From the NCBI GenBank assembly GCA_011503125.2, contig WWBZ02000033.1, forward strand, positions 2,108,001 through 2,172,000: a DNA stretch of 64,000 nt. Reading direction: 5' to 3'. Under the pieces are notes generated by a model, which had not been told where the DNA came from, did no database searches, and saw only the letters and a program-made list of their open reading frames with translations. Position 1 is the stretch's first letter; every line of letters begins with the position of its first letter. This stretch comes from Botryosphaeria dothidea. Lineage: Eukaryota; Ascomycota; Dothideomycetes; Botryosphaeriales; Botryosphaeriaceae. The position numbers and the translations under genes are program-made. Positions 12,484-23,800 of this stretch are shown piece after piece.

Positions 12484-12862
12484 GACGCCAAGCTGGGCTG
12501 CGGGCTTTGTGGGGCGGCAGTGCAGACGGTGAGCCCGGCGATGACGCAGGTTGAGTAGATGTGGTTGTCACAGATGGCGGCTGAACTTTTCTGGAACGGC
12601 GAGCGGCGAAGGGCCGGGTGTTTGCATTCGTTTGCGCGCCAAGACGGTGCACGGACGCCGACGCGGGCTCTGCGGCGTCACTTTTGGCTCGCCGCATCAA
12701 TCTATGTTCATCTTCCTATCTCGACGACGCGCCATCCGTCAAACAACGCGTTCCGCACATCAACATCCTTCAACCAGCCCTTGGCGCTCAATCGCCTAAC
12801 CGAGCTCCTTCCTCGAGCACCCGTTGCATCCAGCAAACTTTAAGTCCTCCGTATAATCAGTC
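12484..12862. promoter_or_regulatory. Shared 5' region between DIS3 and PRP11
   Basis: The 379 bp between two divergent start codons must hold both promoters and both 5' leaders. No clear TATA box is seen near either start, as is usual for housekeeping promoters. Bidirectional action is inferred from geometry only. Confidence 0.55.
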
Positions 12863-13637
12863 ATGGACTACCAGGCAAGCTTCACACACCAGTCCCTTCA
12901 TGCGCGCAGCTATGCTAACCGCCATATAGAACCGTGCCGGCTCCAAGTTTGGCGGCGGTGGCGTCGCCTCGTCCTCGGTCACCAACGCCGACCGCCGTGA
13001 GCGTCTCCGAAAGCTCGCTCTCGAGACCATCGATCTCGACAAGGACCCCTACTTCTTCAAGAACCACGTCGGCAGCTTCGAATGTCGCCTCTGCTTGACC
13101 GTCCACCAAAATGATGGCTCCTACCTCGCCCATACTCAGGGCCGAAAGCATCAGACCAACCTTGCCCGTCGTGCCGCGCGTGAGCAGAAGGAGGGCAAGG
13201 ACAAGGACCAGCTGATGCCCGGTATGGGTGCCAGTGGCGTCCAAGTCAGGAAGAACGTAGTCAAGATTGGCCGCCCTGGATACAAGATCACCAAGATTCG
13301 CGACCCGCTCACCCGTCAGCATGGTCTACTCTTTCAGCTGCAATACCCCGAGATCACCCCCAACGTCGTCCCCAGGGTCCGCTTCATGAGCGCCTTCGAG
13401 CAAAAGGTTGAAGAGCCCGACAAGAACTTCCAGTACCTATTGGTCGCTGCTGAGCCCTACGAAACCTGTGGCTTCAAGCTACAGGCCCGCGAGATTGATC
13501 GCCGTGAGAACCGCTACTGGAATTGGTACGATGAGGACCAGAAGGAGTTCTGGGTTCAGATCCTCTTCAAGACAGAGCGCGAAGAGCGTTACAGTGGTGT
13601 GCCGGGTCTCGCAGCTCCCCCTGGCCCAAGGAGATAG
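12863..13637 (+). CDS. PRP11: Splicing factor SF3a subunit 2 (Prp11/SF3a66)
   Basis: Exon 1 is only 12 nt (12863-12874, MDYQ). Exon 2 is 12930-13637. Together they encode 239 residues. The product is the SF3a subunit of the U2 snRNP that stabilises U2 at the branch site. It shows the family's N-terminal signature SKFGGGGVA, a U1-type zinc finger (C56, C59, H72, H78 in ECRLC...HTQGRKH) and the conserved region RKNVVKIGRPGYKITK that leads into the C-terminal SF3a2 domain. It lacks the long proline-rich tail of the animal protein, as expected for fungi. The intron (12875-12929, 55 nt) has the donor CAG|GCAAGC, a GCTAAC branch site and the acceptor ATATAG, so it is GC-AG. An in-frame TAA just upstream of the ATG supports this start. 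The family start MDYQNR is restored exactly by the splice. Confidence 0.96.
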
Positions 13638-16600
13638 GCTTTTCACTGTCACTGAGCTCTTGGTTTTCATAAGGCATGGGTGGCGTTTAGGAGGCTGGGC
13701 AAACTTCAGACTGCAAGGCAGCAGCTATGATTGTAAGCATAGATACCTTATACACGTGCGGATGTCAATTCGCTAAGATTTGACTCTGGTCATCTGTTCA
13801 GTTCGTTGCACTACATGTCTCAGTGTCGTTCTCGTGCTGCTGTTTGCTTGCTGTGCAAGACAACAGCGAACCCGCCTATCATACTCCTGGTTGGTTGGAG
13901 CAATTGTCCGGACTATTGCCTCGACTTTGCTTGCATTATTGGCGTTCCCTGCTGCCATTACGAAAAGAGAGGCGCTTCCTCGAATTCTTCTGTCCTATGC
14001 TGGAATGATACGATGTCGGTCCATTGATTCCGTAATAGCAAGACCACCTTCTTCTACAAAGGGGAGTAGAAGAATCCGTCCAGCCTCAAGTGCCGTTACC
14101 TCTTTCAGGCATTGACGTCGGGATGGACGTTTCAACTCCGCATGCCTATATTCGCTCACTGTTACCGCTGCTTAGAACAGACTCGGCGAAGGTGACACAG
14201 TGTTCCCCACGCATCGATTGGCATGCTATGCAAAATGCCGTCTGGCGTTTCGACAGCTGCATCGTACGTCATACGCATGCACGCCGATCAATCATACGAG
14301 TGTAACGTTTGCTGTTTTTCATCGCATCTTGAAACCGCTACTAACAGATTCAAGAAGCGAGGCGCCGCCTGACCACGATTGCCTTATTGAGGTGATGTGC
14401 ACTGTCTTGGGCAGTCTGTCTCTGGCTCCACGGAGTAACTGAGCACTCGCCTCTCAACGTTTCTGCATGCAGCCGACTGCAGACAAGATCAACGGCCGCA
14501 GTAACACTGCGCTCTAATTCCACCGGTCAGAACGACATACTCGTTTTGCCAAGTTCCGGCCATGATGGGGGAGCTTGCGCACCATGACAGGCACCGCCGA
14601 TGGGTGTAATACAATCCTGCAGCCCGGGTTGTTTTCAAGCAATCAGCAACAGCCATTCGTTCTACCATCGGGCTGTGATCAGTTTTCCAGTATATTGGGA
14701 CTCGCAATCTCTACTATACAGGCGTCACTTTATCCGCAGCTTTTTGAGAAAAATTTATTAATCAGAAGGTCTACCCGCATACATACTGACAGCGTGCATC
14801 GAGTACACGTTCCTAGTGGCGCGGTTTCGGCCCGCAACAGTGCAACCTCGTCCCGCCGCCGACGTCCAGGCTTTCATCATTGTCATGAGCACATATCGTC
14901 TGGCGACAACGAAGATCCACCGGAGCGAGGCCGATGCCGTTGATATTCCTGATACATTCTTCATACGAGCGTAGTGCCCGCTTCGGACCCACAATCCGCT
15001 TTGACTTCCGGCCGCACTGTGAGGCGGTGTCAGTTCTTAGTATCCACGGTCGACCAGCAGCGTTGATACGCTTGCCGACCCTTGTCGTGGGGCAAACGTT
15101 GCTACTGGCTGTGGTCAGAGCGCTTCGTGCAACCTCTGTCTCATGTGCTAACCGCGCCAAAGGAGATCTCCACAGAGATTGCTCCCGAGCTAACCATCGG
15201 TCTGGCGGAGCGAGCATCGGTCTTTGGGGCGGGCCAGGCCTTGCAGAGGGCGCAGCTGTCAGTAAAACTAATCGGATCGTGCGGCGAGCGACACGGACCT
15301 TGGTCATGGACGGCCGCTGCTGACTTAGTATGCAGGGCACCCGCGACTAGAGTACACTTGCAAGGCACTGCCGCTGACACGGCGCTAGGGATTATTGGGC
15401 CTATATGCTTCGCGGAGTCTCAACCTAGGCCCGGTGTTACATCCCTAACGCCAAGGTAGGCAAGTTTCGGTACTACATTGTCGTTTCCTTTTTCACGGAG
15501 AATGTGGTATAGCAAGAGCTGTCCGCGTGGGTGTTGCAGACAAGGTGCTTGCAGAAGTGCAACCGGGCGAGACGAAGATCTGCCCAGGCATCCGCTCAGA
15601 CATCCGGGGACGCAGCGTCTCGCGATAGGCGTGCAGAGAGGGCAGAGTGCTGGGCATGGGCCGGGGCAAGGCTGCTGGTCGTCTTCCCTGCGAAGCGGCT
15701 GGAGCTACTGCACGTCGAGATCCACGGCGGTCAAAGGCTGCGAGTACACCGCCAGAACTTGTGCGACCAGCGCGCTGAGACAAACGATGAATGGCCGCGG
15801 GCCTTGCGAGGGATATAGTTCTGTGCGAGCGGCGCTTCCCAACGGTGGGAGCATCCCCGGTTTCTGGGCGAGGGTTCTAAGCAGCAAGGTTGACTTCGGG
15901 CGGCAGCGCGTGTGCAGGACTGGAGATGGGCTTCACCATGACGCCGTTTGCCTCCCCTCGACAGCGCTACCACCAAGGGCCGGAAATCCGACAGGATGGG
16001 CGAAGCCGGGTCAGATGACCCGCTTCACATTCCTTCCGCGACTGACTCTGGCCGCTGCTCGTCGATTATCATGCTCATGCAGGCGGCACTGGCGTCGGCG
16101 GTTCGAGCGTATTGCTCCAGGTCCATCTCGCCTGGTGGGGAGCGCATGAGGAGCATGAAGAAGCGGACGCGCCGGGGGGCGCTGCTTCTCGTATGCTCTT
16201 ATCAGAATGGCCGGCGCGCGGCGTATCCGCAATGCTCCATTTATGGCCCGCTTGGAGGAGTCACAAGGACGGCGGAGCTGATTCGCTGCAGTCATGGACA
16301 TCAAGACTTCTGCACTTGCACGTTCATTGGTCGCGCGCCAAGGTCCCTGCAGACGGGCACCAGGCAGATGACTCCCATCCCTCGGTGTCGCACAAGCTTG
16401 GGCCGCCTCTTTTGGCCTGGCCCGGCCTGCTAGCTTCGCACGCTGCTCTTTGAACATCGCCAACCTCGACCTCACAATATGCAAGGCAGACTCCGCGCCC
16501 GCCGCCCTGGGCATCGGCGCCGCTGACCGCAAGTCTCCAGAATGCGCGGGCCCAGCGAGGAGCAGCGGCGGCAGCAGCAGCAGCGCCCGGCGCCAGGCCC

Positions 16601-18598
16601 GCCCGCGCCGAGCAAGAGAGCAAGCAGAGCAGCAGGACGACGCAGCGCGCAGGGTGGCGGAGATGGCTTGTGTCTGTGGCTTGGCTGCGGGCGGGAGCAG
16701 ATGCAAGATCGCAACACGACTCGCACGCCGGCCGCGGACGGTAGATCAGCGCCGTGCAGTTTGCACGCGCCCGCCTGAAGGCAGTTAGCTGGCGACGGGC
16801 GACGCGGCCGATCTCTCGTGTCGACGACCGATCCATGCTCCCGCATGGCTTGCCCTTAGGTGCTTACAAACGGAGCCCATGCCGCCTGGCCACGGCCAGG
16901 CTGAGCAGGCGCGGACGGTCGCTGTGCTGCTTTGGGAGCTTGGAGCGTGGCATGACGGGCGATAGCGAGGCCGAACAACCCCAAAGCGTGAATCCTGTCG
17001 GCCTGCAGGCCTGTGATTTGGCCGCGGCACTGAACCCCTCATGGCGCTGCACCTGCACGCCCCCATGCCCCCATGCCATGCTACTGCCCCGTCTGCTCGC
17101 ATGCGCTCTTGGCGTGCGAGCGCAGCGATTCCGATACGGCTGGCCGGCGCGCCTGCAGCCTCGCCCATCATACCGCGCTGCAGGTCATCTGGCGTCGCGC
17201 TCTTGACGAATCCTGCGGCTTGACTGTTGCATTCCCCGGGCAGCTGAGCGCGCGGATTCCACTTAAGCACTCGCACACCCGCCTGCTGCCCGCGTCGGCT
17301 CGACACACCCTCGCGCCGACGCACACTGACTGGAGCCCAGCGCCCCCAGCCTGGAACTGGAACAAGGCGCTCCCCCCCCCCCAGAGATCACGGGCGCTGC
17401 TCGCTTGCTTCCGCCCGCCCACGCCGCCGTTTGGGCCCGTCCCCGCGTGCTGTCGGAACGCCCGCAGACGCTCACGCCGCACCTGGCATCCCAGCGCCGC
17501 AGCACCCCAGCACCAGCACCCCAGCTACGCGCCCGCCTGCGCCCGCCCTTGCGACACAGCTCTGGAGCCGGCCGCCGCACTTTCCGCACCGACCACCCCA
17601 GGGCCCGCGGCGCCGGCTGTTCGCTCTTCAGCAAGGCGTCCTCGTCGCGCCATTAGCCGCAGCGCAGGCAGGCGGATGCTGGCTACATATTGCCTCGCGG
17701 CCAAGCTCGCTGCCACCGTCGCTCCCGCACCCGTGGTGCCGCCGCGCAGGAGAGCCGCCAACAGCAGCACCATTTGAGTGCGCCAGAGCCTCCAGCTCTC
17801 CAAGCACCCTCCAGCAACCGGCCCAGCAGAGACCCTCGCTGCCCTCGCCAGCGCGCACCGGCGCCCTCCCGCCCCGCAAGAGCCTCGGAGATTGCTCCGC
17901 GTGGCCCACGGCCTCCGCCAGCAGCAGTCAGCGCGCGCCGCCAGCGTGCAGGCAGGCATAGGCATCCCGGCCGGCCACGGGCACGCTGCAGGTGTTGCGC
18001 CCACAAACCAGCAGCAGCCGTCAGCCCTCTGCACTGCAGGCCTCCCCCCCGAGAGCACCGCAAGCCGTGAGTGTTGACGCGCCCCCCCAGCCGCAGCCGT
18101 CGACGTTTAACACGGGGCTTGGCAGGCGAGTTGCATCATCGCCCGCGCGCGGAGCAGCTGTTCGCTTCGCCTCTGTGGCACTTCGCAAACTCCTTCGGCG
18201 AACCTTGCATCCCTCGACCAGCCAACGACCACCTCGCAGCGCCCAAGGCCCGCACACCGCCGCCTCCCCATTCTTGCCGCTCCCGAGCTTCAGGGTCCGT
18301 GGGTCCAGCAGGGTTGGAGCAGAGAGATCGATATCTCGATGCTCCGGGATCGTGCAGCGCGCCCCAAGCCCGTCTGCACCGTGTCGTAGTGGCCTCTCAG
18401 CTACCGTCGCGCCCCAAAGCCCCGACCTCGACGATTCTCGGCCTCGAATGCGACGTCTGAGCGCGCCGCAACATCGACGCCGTTGCTGCCCACGCCTCGC
18501 CTGAACGGCGTGCTCGCTCGTTCCAGCAGCGCACGTCCGCGCGCAGCGCCGCTTGAAACGCCGCCGCCGCCAAGTAATTGCGATTCCGACCTCCGTCC
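13638..18598. other. 5-kb interval, no recognisable gene; GC-rich leader-like DNA
   Basis: Between the 3' end of PRP11 and the start of the RSC7-like gene. From about 15000 to 18550 the sequence is strongly GC-rich and full of pyrimidine runs and CAG/GCC triplets. Open frames of 200+ codons occur there on both strands at once (15478-16149 plus, 16011-16706 minus, 17073-17777 plus, 18021-18683 minus), which marks them as compositional artefacts. The 17200-18550 part could belong to a long 5' leader or promoter of the downstream gene. No structural RNA recognised. Confidence 0.5.
17372..17382 (+). repeat. C11 homopolymer
   Basis: Eleven consecutive C residues in the GC-rich interval upstream of the RSC7-like gene. 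Homopolymers this long are prone to length variation and sequencing error. Confidence 0.85.
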
Positions 18599-20819
18599 AT
18601 GTACTCAACCACCTCGCATCTCCCTGTCTCGGCGTCCTTGAACGGTGGCATTGGAGGAAGCATAATGGATCCATCCGGTACAATAAACCCCGCTGCTCTC
18701 AACTCAGCAGGTAGTGCGTACTTCCCTTTCGCCCCCGCCGTTTGCGCGGCCCGCACCGTGAGCGCGTCAGGCGCGTCTTTTTGCTCACGCTCATTCGCAT
18801 CGCCACCCCGCCCTCGCGCGCAGCTGTGCTCGCCGTGCCTGCCGTCGCATTCCGCTCCCAGATCTGTTTCGCTAATGCTCGTTCCCTCGCGCAGTGTTGT
18901 CTGGCTCCACCTCCAGCATCGCCCCTCAGCCAAGTCCTCGCGGCATCAAGCGAAGCCGCTCGCCGGAGCATGCGGAAGACGTCTATGCGACTGAGCGAGT
19001 AGACGAAGGTACGTCGAAATTTTTGTTGCGTTGCATTGTGCATGCTTGAGTGCTAACGAAACCCCGACCATCAGACGACTCCAAGCCAAGGAAACGCGGG
19101 AGGCCGCCAAAGTCAAGAGTGTCTGAAAGTCCTCTGTCTGTGCAGCCGCAGGCCGCGCATCCCGCACCTGGTCCGGTTCAGACACCGCAGCTCAAGTCTC
19201 AGTCCCTGCCGCAAACATCACCACCTCAATCATCACCCCCGAAGTCTACTCCCACGAAAAGCACGGTACTAAAGGCACTACCGACAGTTAGAGATCACAC
19301 GACCGACCAACTTAATCCCGAAGGCGATGAGTACATACCGCGTGAGTTCGATGAGGCCGGAGAGAAGAAAGTCACCGCCACCGGACATCCATTAGACGGC
19401 AGGGAATACCGATGCCGCACGTTCTTCGTTCCCAATAGAGGTGACAAGCTCTTCATGCTTGCCACGGAATGCGCACGAGTGTTAGGTTACCGAGACTCAT
19501 ATCTACTCTTCAACAAGAACAGGTCACTGTACAAAATCATCGCCACCCAGGCCGAAAAGGATGATCTTATCCATCAAGAGATTCTGCCGTATTCTTACCG
19601 CTCGAGACAGATAGCTATAGTCACCGCCAGGTCTATGTTCCGCCAGTTCGGCAGCAGGCTCATCGTCAACGGCAGACGCGTGAGGGATGACTACTGGGAA
19701 AGCAAAGCCAGAAAACAAGGCTTCACGGAAGATGACCCAGCAGGCGAGAAGCGACCAGGCGCGGCAAGACAACGAGAAGCCGCCGCCGCAGAGGCAAATA
19801 GCCATGCGTTGACAGCACTACCCCACGGAGAAATCATCTACAGCAACGGTCCAGGCCAGTTGGACGTGCCACCAGGCGTCAGCCCAGGAACTCTGGGACC
19901 TTTACCGATGATTAACCTCGCTCCTGCAGATGAGTTGCACGCGAGAGACTTTGGTGGTCTCCAACGTCCAAGACACGAGATTTCCGGGCCTGCTTACGAA
20001 GGACGGATGACGCCAAGTACGGCCGCTGAGATACTGAACCAGGCAGCCCACGCCGCAGAGTACAACAAGAGCCTCGGTGGACAGCGGACGGTACGAAGCA
20101 ACTACATGGACGAGTATTGGAAGAGACCACACGAGCCAGTTCTCGCAAATCACCAGCGCCAACCTGCAGTGGAGGGTGAGGGTCTTCAGACAGCCCAGCA
20201 GGGTCTCCCTTCCCCTAGGCCAAACGCCAACGCAGGGATGTTGGCTGGACAGCAGCAAAACATGCCGGCACACGCTCAACAGGGACCATCGCAGATGATG
20301 ACGCCTCAACAACCATATTCACAGGCTTCGCACGCACCAAACACTATGGTTCAGACGCCGATGCGTCCAATGCATCAGCCTCCACACCTGCAACACCGCT
20401 CGCCAAGCATGAACATGGGTCCAGCGGGCGGCCCGAGCCAGCCCAGCCCTTACGGCTATCCGCAGAATCAGATGTGGCCTCCACCCCAGCCACAGCCATC
20501 GCCGTTGTCGCAGCAGCACCATAACATGCAGCAGTTTGGTCAGCAGCAATCGCCGCATCCACAGCCCTCACCTCTACACGCACCCCCTCAGATGCACCAC
20601 CCTCAAAGCAGTGGGTCGATGCACGGTGGTCCCATTGGTTACTCAACAATGAGTAGCATGAACCCTGCCTACAGGAACATGGGTGGCAATCCTTACCAGC
20701 CGAGCCCAAGTCCTCAGCACTTCAACGTGCACCAAACCACCGCAGGACAACAGCCTGGTATGCAGGGCTGGTCTCAAGGGCCGCCTCAGCAGGCGCAGCA
20801 GAACTGGCAAGGGTTCTAA
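18599..20819 (+). CDS. RSC7: Rsc7/Swp82-family subunit of SWI/SNF-type chromatin remodeller
   Basis: Three exons (18599-18710, 18895-19008, 19075-20819) encode 656 residues. Introns are 184 and 66 nt, with branch sites CTAAT and CTAAC. The N-terminus is low complexity. An AT-hook core (KRGRPPK, residues 82-88) follows a charged stretch (RSRSPEHAEDVYATERVDE). Residues about 162-290 are the conserved CRC-subunit domain (from YIPREFDEAGEKKVTATG through YRCRTFFVPNRGDKLFML to DYWESKARKQG). The last 270 residues are Gln/Pro/His/Met-rich and disordered. The domain identifies the Npl6/Rsc7-Swp82 family, found in RSC and SWI/SNF complexes of fungi. I cannot tell Rsc7 from Swp82 by sequence, and filamentous fungi usually have one protein for both. 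The start is the first ATG after an in-frame TAA at about 18576. Confidence 0.92.
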
Positions 20820-23800
20820 CTTCATGTTTGTCTCTCCAGTGACTGTTTTTTTGCAACACATCCCCTTGCGCTTCTATTCACGCTCTGCATAGATGGTGCT
20901 CCTCTGTGGAAAAGTTATGCCGCCAGGCAGGCTTTCGTTTGACCGCCGGCTTCCACAGAGTCCGCATGCCAACGAACCTTACGCATTACACGCAAATTGA
21001 TACGGATTCGGCAACACGCAGCATTCTGAGGCTTGGACCGGCTTCACACAAAGTACTGGGGTTATGGCGGATATAACAAGGCGTTCTCTCCAACATCATC
21101 ATGTCTTCTTCGATGCGACTTGCACGGATTGGGGAGGCCAGCAACTCTTTTCGGGCATGTTTGGGTATCTCGTTTTGCGTTTTTTTTTGTTTAAAATGGA
21201 CTGTTGGCTTATTTTCTTTTCGTCCGCCCTCATTTTGCAACCTGGTTTTGAAATCCCTTTTTCTTTCCTTCTCATACCCTGTATACTACGCAAAGCACGG
21301 AGAGGAAGGAGAGAGGAAAAAGTCGGAGGCTTGTGTGCTGCGCATCATACATCTGCATAATGCTGGCGGAGAAGTCCCTCTATTTTTCTTCACTTCTTTT
21401 TTCCTTGGACGGGGAGGACCTGCAGGCCCCTTCACACGCCGCGAAAACAATAGGGATACACATTCTTCGCTTCTCGATACGACCGCGTTGTTGGCTTCTT
21501 CGATTCTCGGTACAATTCTCTAATAACACTAATAACCCCCTGGCGGCTTACGGCGTGGTTTGCTTGGATCCCATGATATCTTGTATGCAGGGGGATCAGG
21601 CCGCGCTCTGTTGCTCATTCGTTATGTCTTCGCTTCGCACATCTAGGCTTTCTGATTTCGGGCCTTTTTTCTCACGAGAGATTTTGACGAGGAGCTTGGA
21701 GCATTTGACGAGCGTAAGGGATGAGAGGATTCGGCAGTGGAGCAACGGCAGTTTACTTTTTCGGCCCATGGCAATCGAGATTCAATCAAGTCAATCAAAT
21801 TTAAGAATCCATCAATCACAGCAATCGTCTGGCTCGTCAATCAGAGGATGTCCTGTCTCACAAGCGCAGATCTGCAGCGGCTCTCGATGGCATGGGATCG
21901 ATAGGCTTTTTGCTTTGGCAATTTGACAGCCTCGCTTGCTCGCAGTGCTTGCCCTGCTGCGCCATTGCCTCCGCGGGCCGACGGATGGATTGGGGCGAAG
22001 ATCATCAATGCGGATCCCATGTCCATGTCCACGGGACCATGAACGGTTTTACTCGTTGCGCGCAAGTTCGCGCGCCCCCATGTCCAATTTAGCTCAGCGT
22101 GCCACGCAATATTTCCGCCACTTCGTGTCTCTCACTCACGAGGATGGGAGCATCGCCGGACGGAGGCGTCGCCGCCCAGCGCGTGGGCAAGGGTTCTGGG
22201 TTCGAGAAGGGGCAACGTTGCCTGTTTGACTCTGTGAGTCCATTTCTCCCGTCGTCATCACCGTCATGGCGATCAGCCCGTTCCCTGGCGGCTGCGCCTC
22301 TCCGCGTCTGATCTCCTCTCACACTAGGACCGCGCCGGACCTCGACTATCGCTCTGCACACAGGACTGGAGAGCTAGGAGAAATGGTCTGATGGCACCGT
22401 TTTAGGCAGCCTGAAAGGTCAATCGTACGATTAAAGCATCATCCACTATCTATCTTACATTGGAGCAACCCTGTGCAGCCTGTGTGTCCAGGCCGCCCCG
22501 CACGCTTCGCGCGCTCATCATTTCAATTCTTCCTTCTCTCCTCTTCCTTGCTTTATCACAGACGCACGCGCGGCAAGCGGAAAGGACTAACCGGGCCGGT
22601 TGGTCGTCCGCTGGTCTTTGGCGCCTTTTCATCGCCTAAGCACGGCATTACTTACCTACCATTGAGCTGCGGCCATTCTGTGCCTTCTCGCGCTTAAGTT
22701 GAGCCGTTTGTAAGGCGGGGCCTAAGCCTTATGCAATGCTAAAAATTTCGTCACATTCCTTCGGTGCGCGCGCTGGGCAACACCGTCGGTTTTCGCAACT
22801 TGGTCTCCTTCTCTCTTTCCTTGCTACTACTACTGTACCCCGGCTGCTGATGAGAGGCTTTGTTTGTGAGGTGATTGGAGACGCCATGAGACTTCGGTAA
22901 GACGGCTTATCCGATAGCGTCGAGACCGGCTCTCGCTCTATGGAAGCCTCGGTCGGCCGGCCAGTCGTTCGGCTTATTGCATCGTCGGCGGGGATGACGA
23001 TGGTGATGGGAGTCGCTGATGACTGCCACTGCTCCGGCGTCCACGGTGCTTTTCGGTCGGCGCCGTCGGGGTCTCTTTGCTTTGCGCCTTGCGCGCTACT
23101 TACGCCGCTGCTCTCGGCCGGACTTTTGCGATTGGAGGGGGAAGCTCAAGCGACGATGGCGGCGGCGGCGGCGGCGGCTGCGGCCTGCAGCGGGGAAAGA
23201 GGAGACGACCGTCGACTGCGACGATGAGAAACGAAGGGCGGGTAAGTGTATCTTTGGGGGCCATCATGCGCATACGATGAGGGTTTTTTTGCTCACTTGC
23301 GTGCTCGCATGGCCCTCGATTTGTCCATCCGGAGAGATGCTCAATGCGTGGTGGACAATGCAGTCGGACACAGCCACCCAATACTCTCTCTACCGGGATA
23401 CACATTGGCAACGAACCTCTCTTCCTCTCTATGCTTACCTCACGGAGTAACACGCGAGGGGCAGGGGCGAAGAGGGTAAAGAGAAGATGATGACGACGAC
23501 GATAACGGCCATGATCAATGGCTTGCTTAGTGAGCATCGCGAACGCACCAGATCACCCGGATTCCTGACTGTTTCTCTATCCGTCTTGCTTGACATTTCG
23601 GTGCTATTGCGCGCAGCCAATGGTCTAGAGCATGTTCTCAAGTCTCTCGGCGTCACGCGCAACACGCTCTGCTCGGTCTGTTTCCCTTCTCTTGTTCTGG
23701 TACGTCTCGATAGACCTGGAGAGCATGATTGGAGGGCTCGCGCTCTCGTTCTGGAGGCAGACGGATAAATTCGGCTTTGCACATATGCATAGCAGCCGGC

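Noticed and set aside
15478..18683. Four or more frames over 200 codons on both strands
   Set aside because: They overlap one another antisense, have biased GC-driven composition and no splice-linked extension or domain.
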